Both the position numbers and the translations under genes were made by a program. Shown here piece after piece: positions 7,116-16,418 of a stretch of DNA of 64,000 nt. The first letter of the stretch is position 1; the number at the start of each line of letters is the position of its first letter. A model generated the notes under the pieces. It searched no databases, was not told the DNA's origin, and was given only the letters and a program-made list of their open reading frames with translations. Source of the stretch: Paraburkholderia flagellata (GTDB lineage: Bacteria > Pseudomonadota > Gammaproteobacteria > Burkholderiales > Burkholderiaceae); the NCBI RefSeq assembly GCF_021390645.1, contig NZ_JAJEJT010000003.1, positions 124,001 through 188,000 of the forward strand, read 5' to 3'.

Positions 7116-9486
7116 AAGACGGCCTGCTATCTCCCGGGCACGCCTCGCGCGTTGCATGACCGTACAGCCAGCGTTGCGGGCGTTGCCGGCGCTGCTGCTC
7201 GGCTGCATCTTCGCCTCGGCGGCGCACGCCCAGGACGCGGCAAGCGGCAATGCCGCCAACAACGCACAGGCGCAGCCCGCTGCGGCCACAGCAGCTGCGG
7301 CGTCGAGCGTGACCTGGTCGTTGCGGCAACTGGGTGCGCAATATGCGCTCAACCTGCGCGGTGTCGACGGCAGCAATACGCTGCCGGTTGGCGTGCGCGA
7401 CGATCAGGTCGTGAGCGGTGCGCGCCTGAATCTGCGTTACGCGTATTCTCCGGCGCTGCTGCCCGATGTCTCGCACATCAACGTGCTGGTCAACGACCAG
7501 GTGGCGGCCTCGATCGCGGTGCCGAAGGACACGGCGGGTGCGAGCCTGCAGCGCACGATCGCGCTGCCGGCGTACCTGTTCACGGCGAACAGCAAGTTGC
7601 GTCTGCAACTGATCGGCCACTACACCACGCAGTGTGAAGACCCGCTGCATTCCAGCCTGTGGGCCAACATCAGCAACGAAAGCACGCTGACCATCGACAC
7701 GCAGCCGTTGCCGCAGGCCAACGATCTGGCGCACCTGCCAAAGCCGTTCTTCGACGGCCAGGACATCCGCCGGCTGAACCTGCCGGTCGTGTTCGCAGGC
7801 AATCCCGATGCGGCCGCGCTGGAGGCGGCCGGCGCCGTCTCGTCGTGGTTCGGCGCATTGGCGAGCTATCGAGGCGCGGACTTCCCGGTGTCGCTCTCCA
7901 CTGTGCCCGCACAGGGCAACGCTGTCGTCATCGTGGAAGGCGCGCAGCAGGCGGCGCTCGCCGGCGCAATGCTGCAAGGACCGACGCTCGCCATCGTCAG
8001 CAACCCGAACGATCCCAACGGCAAGCTGCTGCTCGTCATGGGCCGCGATGGCAAGGAACTCAAGCAGGCGGCGGATGCGCTGGTAACAGGCAGCCAGACG
8101 CTTTCGGGCCCGAGCGCGCTCATCACGCATTTCGCCGATCTCGCGCCGCGCAAACCCTATGACGCGCCGCGCTGGCTGCGCACCGACCGTCCCGTGTCGT
8201 TCGGTGAACTGATCGACACCAAGCAGTTGAGCGTGTCGGGCTACAGCCCCGACCTCATCCGCATCGCTACGCGTGTGCCGCCCGACCTGTTCGGCTGGCA
8301 TGCGCCCAACGTGCCGATCGACCTGCATTACCGCTATACGCCGCAGCCGTATATGGTCAATTCGTCGCTGTTGTTCAGCGTCAGCGACCAGTTCATGAAG
8401 TCCATTCCGCTGTTGCCGCTCGAGCGCCTCGAAGGCGGCGACAAGCTGCGCGCCGAAGTGCTGCCCGACAGCAGCCTGCCGCGTCAGGCGAAACTGGAAG
8501 TGCCGCTGCAAACGCTCCTGCAGCCGAACACGCAGCTGCAGTTCCGCTACATGTACGACTACATCAAGCAGGGCGAGTGCCGCGACATCATCATCGACAA
8601 CGTGCGCGGCGCGATCGGGCCCGATTCGACGATCGATCTGTCGACGTATCCGCACTACATCGCGATGCCGAACCTGGCCGCGTTCGCGCAGGCGGGTTTC
8701 CCGTTCACGCGCATGGCCGACCTGTCCGAGACGGACGTCGTGCTCGGCGCCAATGCGGGGCCGCAGGAATACAGCACGTATCTGGCCGTCATGGGCCGCA
8801 TGGGCGAGTCGACCGGCTACCCGGCGCGCGGCGTGACCGTGCTGCGCGGCCAGCGTATCGACGCGATGCCAGCGGCGAAGGACCTGCTCGTGATCGCCTC
8901 GGGTGCCGATCAAGCCTGGCTCAAGGACTGGGCGCGATACATGCCCGCAGCGTATGACCATGGGGCGCAGTTCTCGCTCTCGGATCTGCCGGGCCGCGTG
9001 CGCGGGTGGATCCACGCCAATCCGCGTCTGGACACGGCACCCGGGCGTCTTTCGCTTGCCTGGACGGGGTCGGGCGTGAGCGCGGTGCTGGCGGGGTTCG
9101 AGTCGCCGAAGGAGGCGGGCCGCAGCGTGGTGATGCTGGTCAGCAATCAGCCCGAAGGCCTGAAGGATGCGGTCTCGGCGCTGCTGGGCGTGCCGGGCTA
9201 CGACAAGCAGCCCATCCAGGGCAGCCTCGTGTCCATTCGCGGCCAGGAGGTCGATTCGCTCATGGGCGAGCACACCTATTACGTCGGGCATCTGGGTCTC
9301 TGGCGCGGCCTCGACTGGTGGCTCGCATCACTCGGCTTGTCGCTCGAGGCGGTGCTCAAGGCGCTGGGTGCAGTCGCGCTCGTGGCGGGCGCAGCAGGCC
9401 TCTATGTCTTCTTGCGGCGCCGTCAGGCCCGGCGTGACGCCGAAGCCAGCACGCGGTTGCAGGTCGAGCAGCACGTGGAATCTTGA
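7108..9486 (+). CDS. bcsB: Cellulose synthase subunit B, canonical paralogue (BcsB2)
   Basis: Second complete BcsB, 792 aa from ATG 7108. A GTG at 7084 is in frame, but GAGG lies just ahead of 7108, which overlaps the bcsB1 stop. Signal peptide about 1-34 (ending SAAHAQ). Family blocks include TTQCEDPLHSSLW, PNDPNGKLLLVMGRD, GAIGPDSTIDLS and AGFPFTRMADLSET, with a C-terminal TM helix (VLKALGAVALVAGAAGLYVF) and basic tail. The mature protein has exactly two cysteines, C176 and C491, at conserved BcsB positions, which suggests a disulfide. It sits where bcsZ (endoglucanase) is usually found between bcsB and bcsC, and no bcsZ is visible in the window. Confidence 0.95.
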   Translation: MFKRRPAISRARLARCMTVQPALRALPALLLGCIFASAAHAQDAASGNAANNAQAQPAAATAAAASSVTWSLRQLGAQYALNLRGVDGSNTLPVGVRDDQVVSGARLNLRYAYSPALLPDVSHINVLVNDQVAASIAVPKDTAGASLQRTIALPAYLFTANSKLRLQLIGHYTTQCEDPLHSSLWANISNESTLTIDTQPLPQANDLAHLPKPFFDGQDIRRLNLPVVFAGNPDAAALEAAGAVSSWFGALASYRGADFPVSLSTVPAQGNAVVIVEGAQQAALAGAMLQGPTLAIVSNPNDPNGKLLLVMGRDGKELKQAADALVTGSQTLSGPSALITHFADLAPRKPYDAPRWLRTDRPVSFGELIDTKQLSVSGYSPDLIRIATRVPPDLFGWHAPNVPIDLHYRYTPQPYMVNSSLLFSVSDQFMKSIPLLPLERLEGGDKLRAEVLPDSSLPRQAKLEVPLQTLLQPNTQLQFRYMYDYIKQGECRDIIIDNVRGAIGPDSTIDLSTYPHYIAMPNLAAFAQAGFPFTRMADLSETDVVLGANAGPQEYSTYLAVMGRMGESTGYPARGVTVLRGQRIDAMPAAKDLLVIASGADQAWLKDWARYMPAAYDHGAQFSLSDLPGRVRGWIHANPRLDTAPGRLSLAWTGSGVSAVLAGFESPKEAGRSVVMLVSNQPEGLKDAVSALLGVPGYDKQPIQGSLVSIRGQEVDSLMGEHTYYVGHLGLWRGLDWWLASLGLSLEAVLKALGAVALVAGAAGLYVFLRRRQARRDAEASTRLQVEQHVES

Positions 9487-9499
9487 TCAGGGATCGTTC

Positions 9500-12400
9500 A
9501 TGTTAGTCAGCCGCAGCCAGGCCTGCATTCTGGGTCTTTTGCTCACCTCGGTCGGCCACACGGTGTGGGCACAGGACACTTCCAGAATGCTGCTGGAGCA
9601 GGGCCGCTATTGGCAGTCGCACGACAAGCCCGATCTGGCCGCGCAGTCGTGGTCGAAACTGCTGATGGTTGATCCTAAGCAGCCCGAAGGGCTTTACGGC
9701 ATGGGTTCGATTGCTGTCGGCAAGCGGCAGTTTTCTGTAGCCAGCGATTACCTCGTCAAGCTGCGCGCGGCCGCGCCCGACAGCCGCCTCGTGCCCTTGC
9801 TCGAACAGGACTTGCGCCTCGCGGTCGAGCCGGCCAGGTCCACGCTCGCCAAGGCGCGCCTGATGGCGCAGGACGCCGTCAACCAGAACGACCCGAAAGC
9901 GCTGTCGGCTGCCATCGCGCTCTACGACAAGGCATTGGGCGGCAAGGTGCCGCAAGGCAGCGTGGCGCGCGAGTACTACACCTATCTCGGTTATACGGAG
10001 GGCGGCATCGATGCGGCCGTTCAGGGCCTCACGCGCCTGAATGCCGATATGCCCAACGATCCGTACGTCCCGTTGTCGCTGGCCCTGCATCAGGTGCGCG
10101 ACGAACGCGATCGCGCAGCAGGCGTCGCCTTGCTGGAAAAGCTGGCGGCGCGTCCCGATATCGGCGGCGCAGCGACTGACGTCTGGCGCTCCGTGCTGAC
10201 CTGGGTGACGCCCACGCCGAAAAACCGCGCGTGGTACGAGGACTATCTGAAACTGCATCCCGACGACGACGAAATCCGTCATCAGATGGTCTCGTCGCAC
10301 CCGGCTGGCTCGCCCGGCGCCACTGCCGCGCCGGTCATGGACCCGCGCCTGACGCGCGGTTTCGCCGCGTTCAAGGCAGGCGACATCACCACGGCCGAGC
10401 AATCTTTTACCGCCGTCCTGCGCGACAAGCCCGACGATACCGACGCACTGGGCGGCCTCGGCCTCGTGCGCATGCAGCAGGGCGATCTGGCGCAGGCGCA
10501 GTCGCTGCTATCGCGTGCAGCGGCGCACCACGGTGCGGCTGCGAACTGGAGCAAGGCGCTCAATTCCGCGCGCTACTGGCAACTGGTCAATCAGGCCGAA
10601 GGCGCACAGAGCGCGGGCGACTATGCCACCGCGCGGCGCGATCTCGACCAGGCGCTGCGGCTCGATCCCGTCGAGCCGGGTGGGCGCAACGCGTCGGCGC
10701 GCCTCTATGCGGCGCAAGGCGATCTAAGCCGTGCCGAAAAGGTCTACAGGGACGTGCTGGCAAGCAGTCCGAACAATGCGGAGGCGGTCAGCGGGCTCAT
10801 CGATATCCTCGCGCAGACGGGCCGCGCGGACGAGGCGCAGAAGTGGGTCGACGGCATGCCGCCCGAACAGCAGGCCGGCATCGGCGGACTGGGGCGCTTG
10901 CGAGCCGCCGTCGCCTCGGGGCGTGCGGACGCCGCGGAACAGCGCGGCGATGTGGACGCGGCGCGCCGCATCCTCGAGGACGCGCAGCGCGCCGATCCCG
11001 ACAATCCGTGGCTGCGTCTGGAACTGGCGCGCTTCGAGTTGCAGCAGGGCCATGCCGACACCGCGCGGGAACTCGTCGACGGTCTGCTTGCCTCGAACCC
11101 CGACAATTCCGACGCGCTATACGCCAGCGCGCTGCTGGCGATGCAGATGAGCGACTGGACGCGCGCGCAGGACACGATGGCGCGCATCCCCGCCGCCGCA
11201 CGCACGCCGAACATGGTTGCCACGGCGCAGCAGATCGATTTCCAGGCAGTGGCGGCGCAAGCTTCGCAACTGGCGCGCGACGGCAATCTGGACGACGCGC
11301 GCAACATGCTGGCGCGACTCGAACCGGCGGCGGGCAAGGATCCGGTGAGGGTGAGCGCGCTGGCCTCGGCCTATGTCGATGCGGGGAATCTGCCGCACGC
11401 GACGGGCCTGATGCACGGGCTGATGCCCAACGGCATGAAGGGCAGCGGCCCGGATGTGCAACTGGCCTATGTGACCCTGCTGCTCAAGACCGGCCAGAAC
11501 GTCCAGGCCCAGCTTGCGATCCGCGAAATGCAGGGCGAAACCCTGACCGCGGACCAGCGTCGTCAACTGGACGACCTGAGCTACCTCTACGCTGTGCGCC
11601 TCGCCGACCAGCAGCGCCAGCAAGGCGACCTGGCGCAGGCCTACGACACGCTGGCACCGATCCTCGCGAAGCGGCCCAACGACAGCCTGGCGACCGCCGC
11701 GCTCGCGCGCATGTACGCCGCCGACGGACAGTACGAGCACGCACTCGCGCTCTATCAGAAAGCGCTCGCTAATGATCCCGACAATCCGGGCCTGCAATTG
11801 GGCGCTGCGATGGCGGCGGTGCAGGCCGGCAAGAACGACGTCGCGGATACGGCGTTGAAACAAGCTGTCGCGAAGGCGCCCAGTGATCCCGACGTGCTGG
11901 CTGGCGCCGCGCGCATTTACGTCATGCAGGGCAAGACTCGCGAGGCGCAGGCGTTGCTGGAAACGGCCATCGCCGCCAAGGAAAAGCGCCTGGGCGTGCA
12001 GGCGCAGGACGGCCACGTGCCGGGCAACCCCTTCGTGCACGACGACGATACGCATCGTCGCGCGGCGCGGCAGACGCGCCAGGCGAGCGCGAATCCATTT
12101 GCCGCGCAGGGTACGGCCACCGTCGCGACCGACGGTGTCTACGCCAGGGAGGCGAGCACGGCGGACGTTCTCGGGTCCGCTTCGGTGATCTCCGCATCGA
12201 CCATGACAGCGTCAGCCTCGACGGGATCCACAACGGCTGCCGCGCGCTCGCCGTCCCGGGCGGGCACCTTGCCGACCGTGGCGGGCACGCCGATCGGCGC
12301 GCAGGCGCCGCAGGACGCGGTGGCTGCGAGCGCGCCTCAGGACGGCTCCATCTCGCTCGACGACATGCGCAGCGAACTCGACGACATCCGTTCGCAGCGC

Positions 12401-13564
12401 TCGCCGGAAATCCGCGGCGGCCTGTTCGTCACGTCGAACAACAGTACTGGCGGCACATCGCAGTTGACGGGCGTGCAACTGCCCACGGAAGTCCTGCTTC
12501 CGGCCGGCAACGGCAAGCTGTCGCTGCGCGTGACGCCTGTCGATCTCAATAGCGGCACGCTCGGCACCTCTGCCTACAGCAGCAGCCAGTTTGGCGGCGG
12601 CCCGGCGGCGGCGCAGGCACAGGCAAACGGCAGTGTTGCCGCTCCAGCTTCGCAGACCGCGCGTGGTGTCGGCCTGGGCGTGGGCTATGAGACCCGCAAT
12701 TGGACGGCTGACGTTGGCACGACGCCTTTGGGCTTCCAGTACACGAATGTCGTTGGCGGCGCGACATTCAAGAGCGCCATCGATGCGGCGCAGGGCGGCT
12801 GGTTCAACGCGGGCGTCTCGCGGCGTGCCGTGACCGACAGCATCACGTCGTTCGCAGGCACGAGCGATGCACGCTCGGGGTTGAGCTGGGGTGGCGTCAC
12901 GGCCACTGGCCTGCATGGCGCGATCGGCCTCGACAATCAGGACTACGGCGTCTACGGCTACGGTTCCGTGAAGTATCTGGACGGGCATAACGTCCAGTCC
13001 AACGAGGGCGCCGAAGTGGGCGCGGGCGTGTACTGGTACTTGCATCGCACGGCCGACAGCATGCTGACCGCGGGCCTGAACTTGAGCGGCGAGTTCTATC
13101 ACCACAACGAGAACAACTTCACCTACGGTAACGGTGGCTATTTCAGCCCACAGCGCTTCTATGCATTCACGGTGCCGCTCACGTGGGCGCAGCGCTCGGA
13201 GCGCTGGACCTACAAGCTGCAGGGCGCGGCCGGTTTGCAGTACTACCACCAATCCGCCGCGCCGTATTTCCCGACCGACAGCGCGCTGCAATCGGCTGCC
13301 GTGACGGCGGCATCATCGCTCGGATTGTCCGACGGGGCGATCCATCCCGCGCAGTCGTCGACCGGCATTGGCTACAACCTGCTCGCTACCGCCGAATACC
13401 GCTTTAGCAACCATCTGAGCGCCGGGGCCTCCGCGGGCGCCAACAACTCGTCCAGTTACCGGCAGTGGGTCGCGGGCCTCTATGTGCGCTTTAGCTTCGC
13501 TCCGCAGACGAAGGCGCTGGACATGCCGGTCGTGCCTTACCAGTCGCACTACAGCGATCAATAG
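9500..13564 (+). CDS. bcsC: Cellulose export outer-membrane protein BcsC
   Basis: 1354-aa exporter that takes the glucan across the periplasm and outer membrane. The ATG at 9500 starts a clear signal peptide (MLVSRSQACILGLLLTSV...VWAQ); the frame is open further upstream, but that part overlaps bcsB2 and is not needed. Residues about 30-930 are a long array of TPR-like helices (patterns such as DPKQPEGLYGMG, PDDTDALGGLGLVRMQQGDLAQA, PDNPGLQLGAAMA). A Ser/Thr/Ala-rich linker follows at about 855-945. From about 954 to the end is the BCSC_C beta-barrel, ending RQWVAGLYVRFSFAPQ. The size fits the family (about 1150-1350). It starts 13 nt after bcsB2. Confidence 0.95.
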   Translation: MLVSRSQACILGLLLTSVGHTVWAQDTSRMLLEQGRYWQSHDKPDLAAQSWSKLLMVDPKQPEGLYGMGSIAVGKRQFSVASDYLVKLRAAAPDSRLVPLLEQDLRLAVEPARSTLAKARLMAQDAVNQNDPKALSAAIALYDKALGGKVPQGSVAREYYTYLGYTEGGIDAAVQGLTRLNADMPNDPYVPLSLALHQVRDERDRAAGVALLEKLAARPDIGGAATDVWRSVLTWVTPTPKNRAWYEDYLKLHPDDDEIRHQMVSSHPAGSPGATAAPVMDPRLTRGFAAFKAGDITTAEQSFTAVLRDKPDDTDALGGLGLVRMQQGDLAQAQSLLSRAAAHHGAAANWSKALNSARYWQLVNQAEGAQSAGDYATARRDLDQALRLDPVEPGGRNASARLYAAQGDLSRAEKVYRDVLASSPNNAEAVSGLIDILAQTGRADEAQKWVDGMPPEQQAGIGGLGRLRAAVASGRADAAEQRGDVDAARRILEDAQRADPDNPWLRLELARFELQQGHADTARELVDGLLASNPDNSDALYASALLAMQMSDWTRAQDTMARIPAAARTPNMVATAQQIDFQAVAAQASQLARDGNLDDARNMLARLEPAAGKDPVRVSALASAYVDAGNLPHATGLMHGLMPNGMKGSGPDVQLAYVTLLLKTGQNVQAQLAIREMQGETLTADQRRQLDDLSYLYAVRLADQQRQQGDLAQAYDTLAPILAKRPNDSLATAALARMYAADGQYEHALALYQKALANDPDNPGLQLGAAMAAVQAGKNDVADTALKQAVAKAPSDPDVLAGAARIYVMQGKTREAQALLETAIAAKEKRLGVQAQDGHVPGNPFVHDDDTHRRAARQTRQASANPFAAQGTATVATDGVYAREASTADVLGSASVISASTMTASASTGSTTAAARSPSRAGTLPTVAGTPIGAQAPQDAVAASAPQDGSISLDDMRSELDDIRSQRSPEIRGGLFVTSNNSTGGTSQLTGVQLPTEVLLPAGNGKLSLRVTPVDLNSGTLGTSAYSSSQFGGGPAAAQAQANGSVAAPASQTARGVGLGVGYETRNWTADVGTTPLGFQYTNVVGGATFKSAIDAAQGGWFNAGVSRRAVTDSITSFAGTSDARSGLSWGGVTATGLHGAIGLDNQDYGVYGYGSVKYLDGHNVQSNEGAEVGAGVYWYLHRTADSMLTAGLNLSGEFYHHNENNFTYGNGGYFSPQRFYAFTVPLTWAQRSERWTYKLQGAAGLQYYHQSAAPYFPTDSALQSAAVTAASSLGLSDGAIHPAQSSTGIGYNLLATAEYRFSNHLSAGASAGANNSSSYRQWVAGLYVRFSFAPQTKALDMPVVPYQSHYSDQ

Positions 13565-13639
13565 CGTGATTGTCTGGATAACGAACGTTTTTCCCTAATT
13601 CATATTCGCAATCCGGTCGCGCCGGATCAGGAGTTTCGT

Positions 13640-14305
13640 ATGGCAGCTACAGCCTCCGTTTTGTTGGGTCTTTCCGTGCTGGTCATCGGGGAAAGCCATC
13701 TGAGCTTGAACAATCATTTGCGCGAGCCGCTCGTGCAAAGCCTGCAGGCGCAGGGCGCCGCGCACGTGCACGTGGTGGGCGCGTGCGGTGCGAGCCCGGC
13801 GCGCTGGCTCAAGAGCACGCCCGTCGATTGCGGTGCCGATCAGGTGGACAAACGTCCGGCCACGGTGCTGGGCAAAGAGGCGCACACGACGCCCATCGCC
13901 GATCTGATCCACGCCGACAAACCCGATCTGGTGGTGGTCGTCGAAGGCGACACCATGGGTTCGTACGACAAGCCGGCCTTTCCCAAGGCGTGGGCGTGGC
14001 AGGAAGTCACGAGCTTGACCCGGGCCATCGCCGATACGCATACGGCGTGCGTCTGGGTCGGGCCGGGCTGGGGCGGCCACAGCGGGCAATACGCCAAGGG
14101 CGACGACCGGGTGAGGGAATTGTCCGCGTTCCTCGCGAACAACGTCGCGCCTTGCACGTATATCGATTCCACCACCTTCGCCAAACCCGGACAGTGGCAG
14201 ACGCTCGACGGCGAGCACTACACGCAGGTGGGCTACGCCGCGTGGAGCAAGGCTATCGTCAACGCGATGGCGAATTCGCCCTCGGTTCCGGGTCTGAAAA
14301 AATGA
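13640..14305 (+). CDS. wssF: SGNH-like protein of the cellulose acetylation module (WssF-like)
   Basis: 221-aa protein with SGNH/GDSL-type blocks: VIGESH near the N-terminus (candidate nucleophile S19) and DGEHYTQVGY near the end (D190, H193). The N-terminal hydrophobic stretch (about 4-16) may anchor or export it. In the Pseudomonas fluorescens wss operon, WssF sits at the same place, directly after the BcsC homologue and before the AlgF/I/J-like acetylation genes, and has been proposed to help pass acyl groups. It has AGGAG before ATG 13640, and its stop overlaps the next start (ATGA at 14302). The symbol is assigned by position and family, not by alignment. Confidence 0.7.
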   Translation: MAATASVLLGLSVLVIGESHLSLNNHLREPLVQSLQAQGAAHVHVVGACGASPARWLKSTPVDCGADQVDKRPATVLGKEAHTTPIADLIHADKPDLVVVVEGDTMGSYDKPAFPKAWAWQEVTSLTRAIADTHTACVWVGPGWGGHSGQYAKGDDRVRELSAFLANNVAPCTYIDSTTFAKPGQWQTLDGEHYTQVGYAAWSKAIVNAMANSPSVPGLKK

Positions 14306-15000
14306 CGAAAAACTGCTTCTCCCGTCTGTTTCTGTCCGGCCTCGCGTTGTCCGCTTGCGGTTTGTCGGTGCAGCCGGCCGCAGCCGCCGATATCCTGTTG
14401 TATCCGACCGGGCCCGCGCAGGATTCGTCATTCGTGCGATTCGTCGATGGTGGTTCGCATCCGGTCGACGTGACCGCGGCCGGGTCGAAAGCGCGCCTGT
14501 CGCTCGACGCCGCGAACCCGGCCAGCCAGTTCTTTCCGATCGCGGCTGGCAAACCGGTGGCCGGCACGTTGACGACCGGTAGCACGCGCCACGATGTGTC
14601 GGCGACGGTGCAGCCCGGCGAGTTCGTCAGCATCGTCGCGCTCGATGGGGCGGACAAAACGACAGGCACGCACGCCGTGACGATCCGCGAAAAACCGGAC
14701 GATTTCAACGCGCTCAAAGCCTCGGTGGGCTTTTACAACCTCGATGCGCGGTGCGCCACGCCCGCGTTGAAAGTGCCGGGCCGCGACATCGTGCTGCTCG
14801 ACGGCGTGGCCGCGGGGCAGAGCAAGCGCCGCCAGGTCAACCCGGTCGCGCTATCGGTGCAACTGGCGTGCGGCGGCCAGCCTGTGGGCCAGCCGCTGAG
14901 CCTGGGCACGCTCGTGGCGGGACAGCGCTATACGGTGTTCCTCGTGCCGGGCGGAGCACAGTCGCGCATTTTCTTTGCGAACGACGCGGTGAGCCGCTGA
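14302..15000 (+). CDS. wssG: AlgF-like periplasmic acetylation protein (WssG-like)
   Basis: 232 aa with signal peptide (cleavage near AAAADILLYP). The start of the mature chain, DILLYPTGPAQDSSFVRFVDG, and the domain ending FFANDAVSR match the AlgF family. AlgF forms part of the alginate O-acetylation complex with AlgI and AlgJ. The WssG homologue does the corresponding job for cellulose acetylation in fluorescent pseudomonads. Translationally coupled to the gene before it (ATGA overlap) and only 4 nt ahead of the AlgI-like gene. Confidence 0.8.
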   Translation: MTKNCFSRLFLSGLALSACGLSVQPAAAADILLYPTGPAQDSSFVRFVDGGSHPVDVTAAGSKARLSLDAANPASQFFPIAAGKPVAGTLTTGSTRHDVSATVQPGEFVSIVALDGADKTTGTHAVTIREKPDDFNALKASVGFYNLDARCATPALKVPGRDIVLLDGVAAGQSKRRQVNPVALSVQLACGGQPVGQPLSLGTLVAGQRYTVFLVPGGAQSRIFFANDAVSR

Positions 15001-15004
15001 TCGC

Positions 15005-16414
15005 ATGGTCTTCGCGTCCCTCGAATTCCTGACGCTGTTTCTGCCGGCCTTCCTCGCGATCTACGTCGCGTCGCCTGCGCGCTGGCGCAACGGGGTGCTG
15101 CTCTTTTGCAGCTGGTTCTTCTACGCCTGGTGGAGCCCGGTCTTTCTGCTGCTGTTCATTGCGCTGACGTTCTGCGGCTGGCTCGGCGGCGTGGTGATCG
15201 ACAGGGCGCCGAGCCCGCGGGCGCGCGGTGGATGGCTGGCGGTCTTCATCGCCGTGAACGTCGCGATCCTGTGCTGGTACAAGTACGCCAACATCGTCGT
15301 CGATAGCCTCGACAATGTGCTGGCGGCAGGCCATGCCGGGCCGATTCCCTGGCAACACGTCGTGCTGCCCATCGGGCTGTCCTTCATCGTGCTGCAGTCC
15401 GTCTCGTACCTGATCGACGTGCAGCGCGGCACGGTGCCGGCCGACCGCAGCGTGATCCGCTACGGGGCTTATCAGGGAATGTTCGTACACCTGATCGCCG
15501 GGCCGATCATTCGCTATGCCTGGGTCAAGCGCGAGCTGGTGTCGCGCACGGTCGACTGGGACGCTTTTGCGGCCGGTGCGCGGCGGCTCATGGTAGGGAT
15601 GAGCATGAAGGTGCTGGTGGCCGACACGCTTTCGCCCATCGTCGACGCGGTCTTCGCCATGCATGCGCCGACGCTGGCGGACGCATGGCTCGGCTGCGGC
15701 TTCTACACGCTGCAGCTGTTCTTCGATTTCGCGGGCTATAGCGCGATGGCCATCGGGTTGGGGCAGATGCTGGGCTTTCGCTTTCCCGAGAACTTCAACC
15801 ATCCGTACCTCGCGAGCAGCATTCAGGACTTCTGGCGTCGCTGGCATCTGTCGCTATCGAGCTGGATTCGCGACTACCTGTACATCCCGCTAGGCGGCAA
15901 CCGCGACGGCGAATGGCAAACCTGCCGAAACCTGTTGCTGACGATGGCGATCGCGGGTCTATGGCACGGCGGCGATAGCTGGAACTTCCTGCTGTGGGGT
16001 ATCGCTCACGGTGTCGCGCTGACGGTGGCGCGCCTGTGGCGCCGCCTCGGCATGGCCGCCGTGCCGCTCTGGCTATCGCACGTGCTGACGATCGTCTTCG
16101 TCATGCTTGCCTGGACGCTGTTCCGGGCGGTGGGCTTTCAGGCGGCGCTCGCCATGTACCGTGGCCAGTTCGGCTTGAACGGAATGGGCTTGAGCGACGC
16201 GACGCTCGTGCTGCTGCGGCCTGTGCATGCGCTGGCCGCCGCGCTCGGCATCGTTTGTGTGCTGCTGCCGGTCTGGCAATCGCGCTGGGACCGCGTGGCC
16301 GATACGGCGCAGGGAAGGCTGTGGCAAGCCGTATGGCCGCTCGCGGGCTTTCTGCTGTCGTTCGGGTTGATCGTCGCGCGTGGCGCGGTGCCTTTCCTTT
16401 ATTTCCAGTTCTGA
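15005..16414 (+). CDS. wssH: MBOAT O-acyltransferase, AlgI-like (WssH-like)
   Basis: 469-aa polytopic inner-membrane acyltransferase that moves an acetyl group from a cytoplasmic donor to the periplasmic side for polysaccharide O-acetylation. Typical AlgI/DltB features are FASLEFLTLFLP at the start, DFAGYSAMAIGLGQMLGF, the RRWHLSLSSWIRDYLYIPLGGN block, and the invariant histidine in LWHGGDSWNFLLWG (H321). Many TM helices are evident throughout. It lies between AlgF-like and AlgJ-like genes, so it is the membrane acyltransferase of the cellulose-modification module. Confidence 0.9.
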   Translation: MVFASLEFLTLFLPAFLAIYVASPARWRNGVLLFCSWFFYAWWSPVFLLLFIALTFCGWLGGVVIDRAPSPRARGGWLAVFIAVNVAILCWYKYANIVVDSLDNVLAAGHAGPIPWQHVVLPIGLSFIVLQSVSYLIDVQRGTVPADRSVIRYGAYQGMFVHLIAGPIIRYAWVKRELVSRTVDWDAFAAGARRLMVGMSMKVLVADTLSPIVDAVFAMHAPTLADAWLGCGFYTLQLFFDFAGYSAMAIGLGQMLGFRFPENFNHPYLASSIQDFWRRWHLSLSSWIRDYLYIPLGGNRDGEWQTCRNLLLTMAIAGLWHGGDSWNFLLWGIAHGVALTVARLWRRLGMAAVPLWLSHVLTIVFVMLAWTLFRAVGFQAALAMYRGQFGLNGMGLSDATLVLLRPVHALAAALGIVCVLLPVWQSRWDRVADTAQGRLWQAVWPLAGFLLSFGLIVARGAVPFLYFQF

Positions 16415-16418
16415 CGCC

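Noticed and set aside
9167..9499. N-terminal extension of BcsC
   Set aside because: Overlaps bcsB2 in another frame, and ATG 9500 begins a clear signal peptide.
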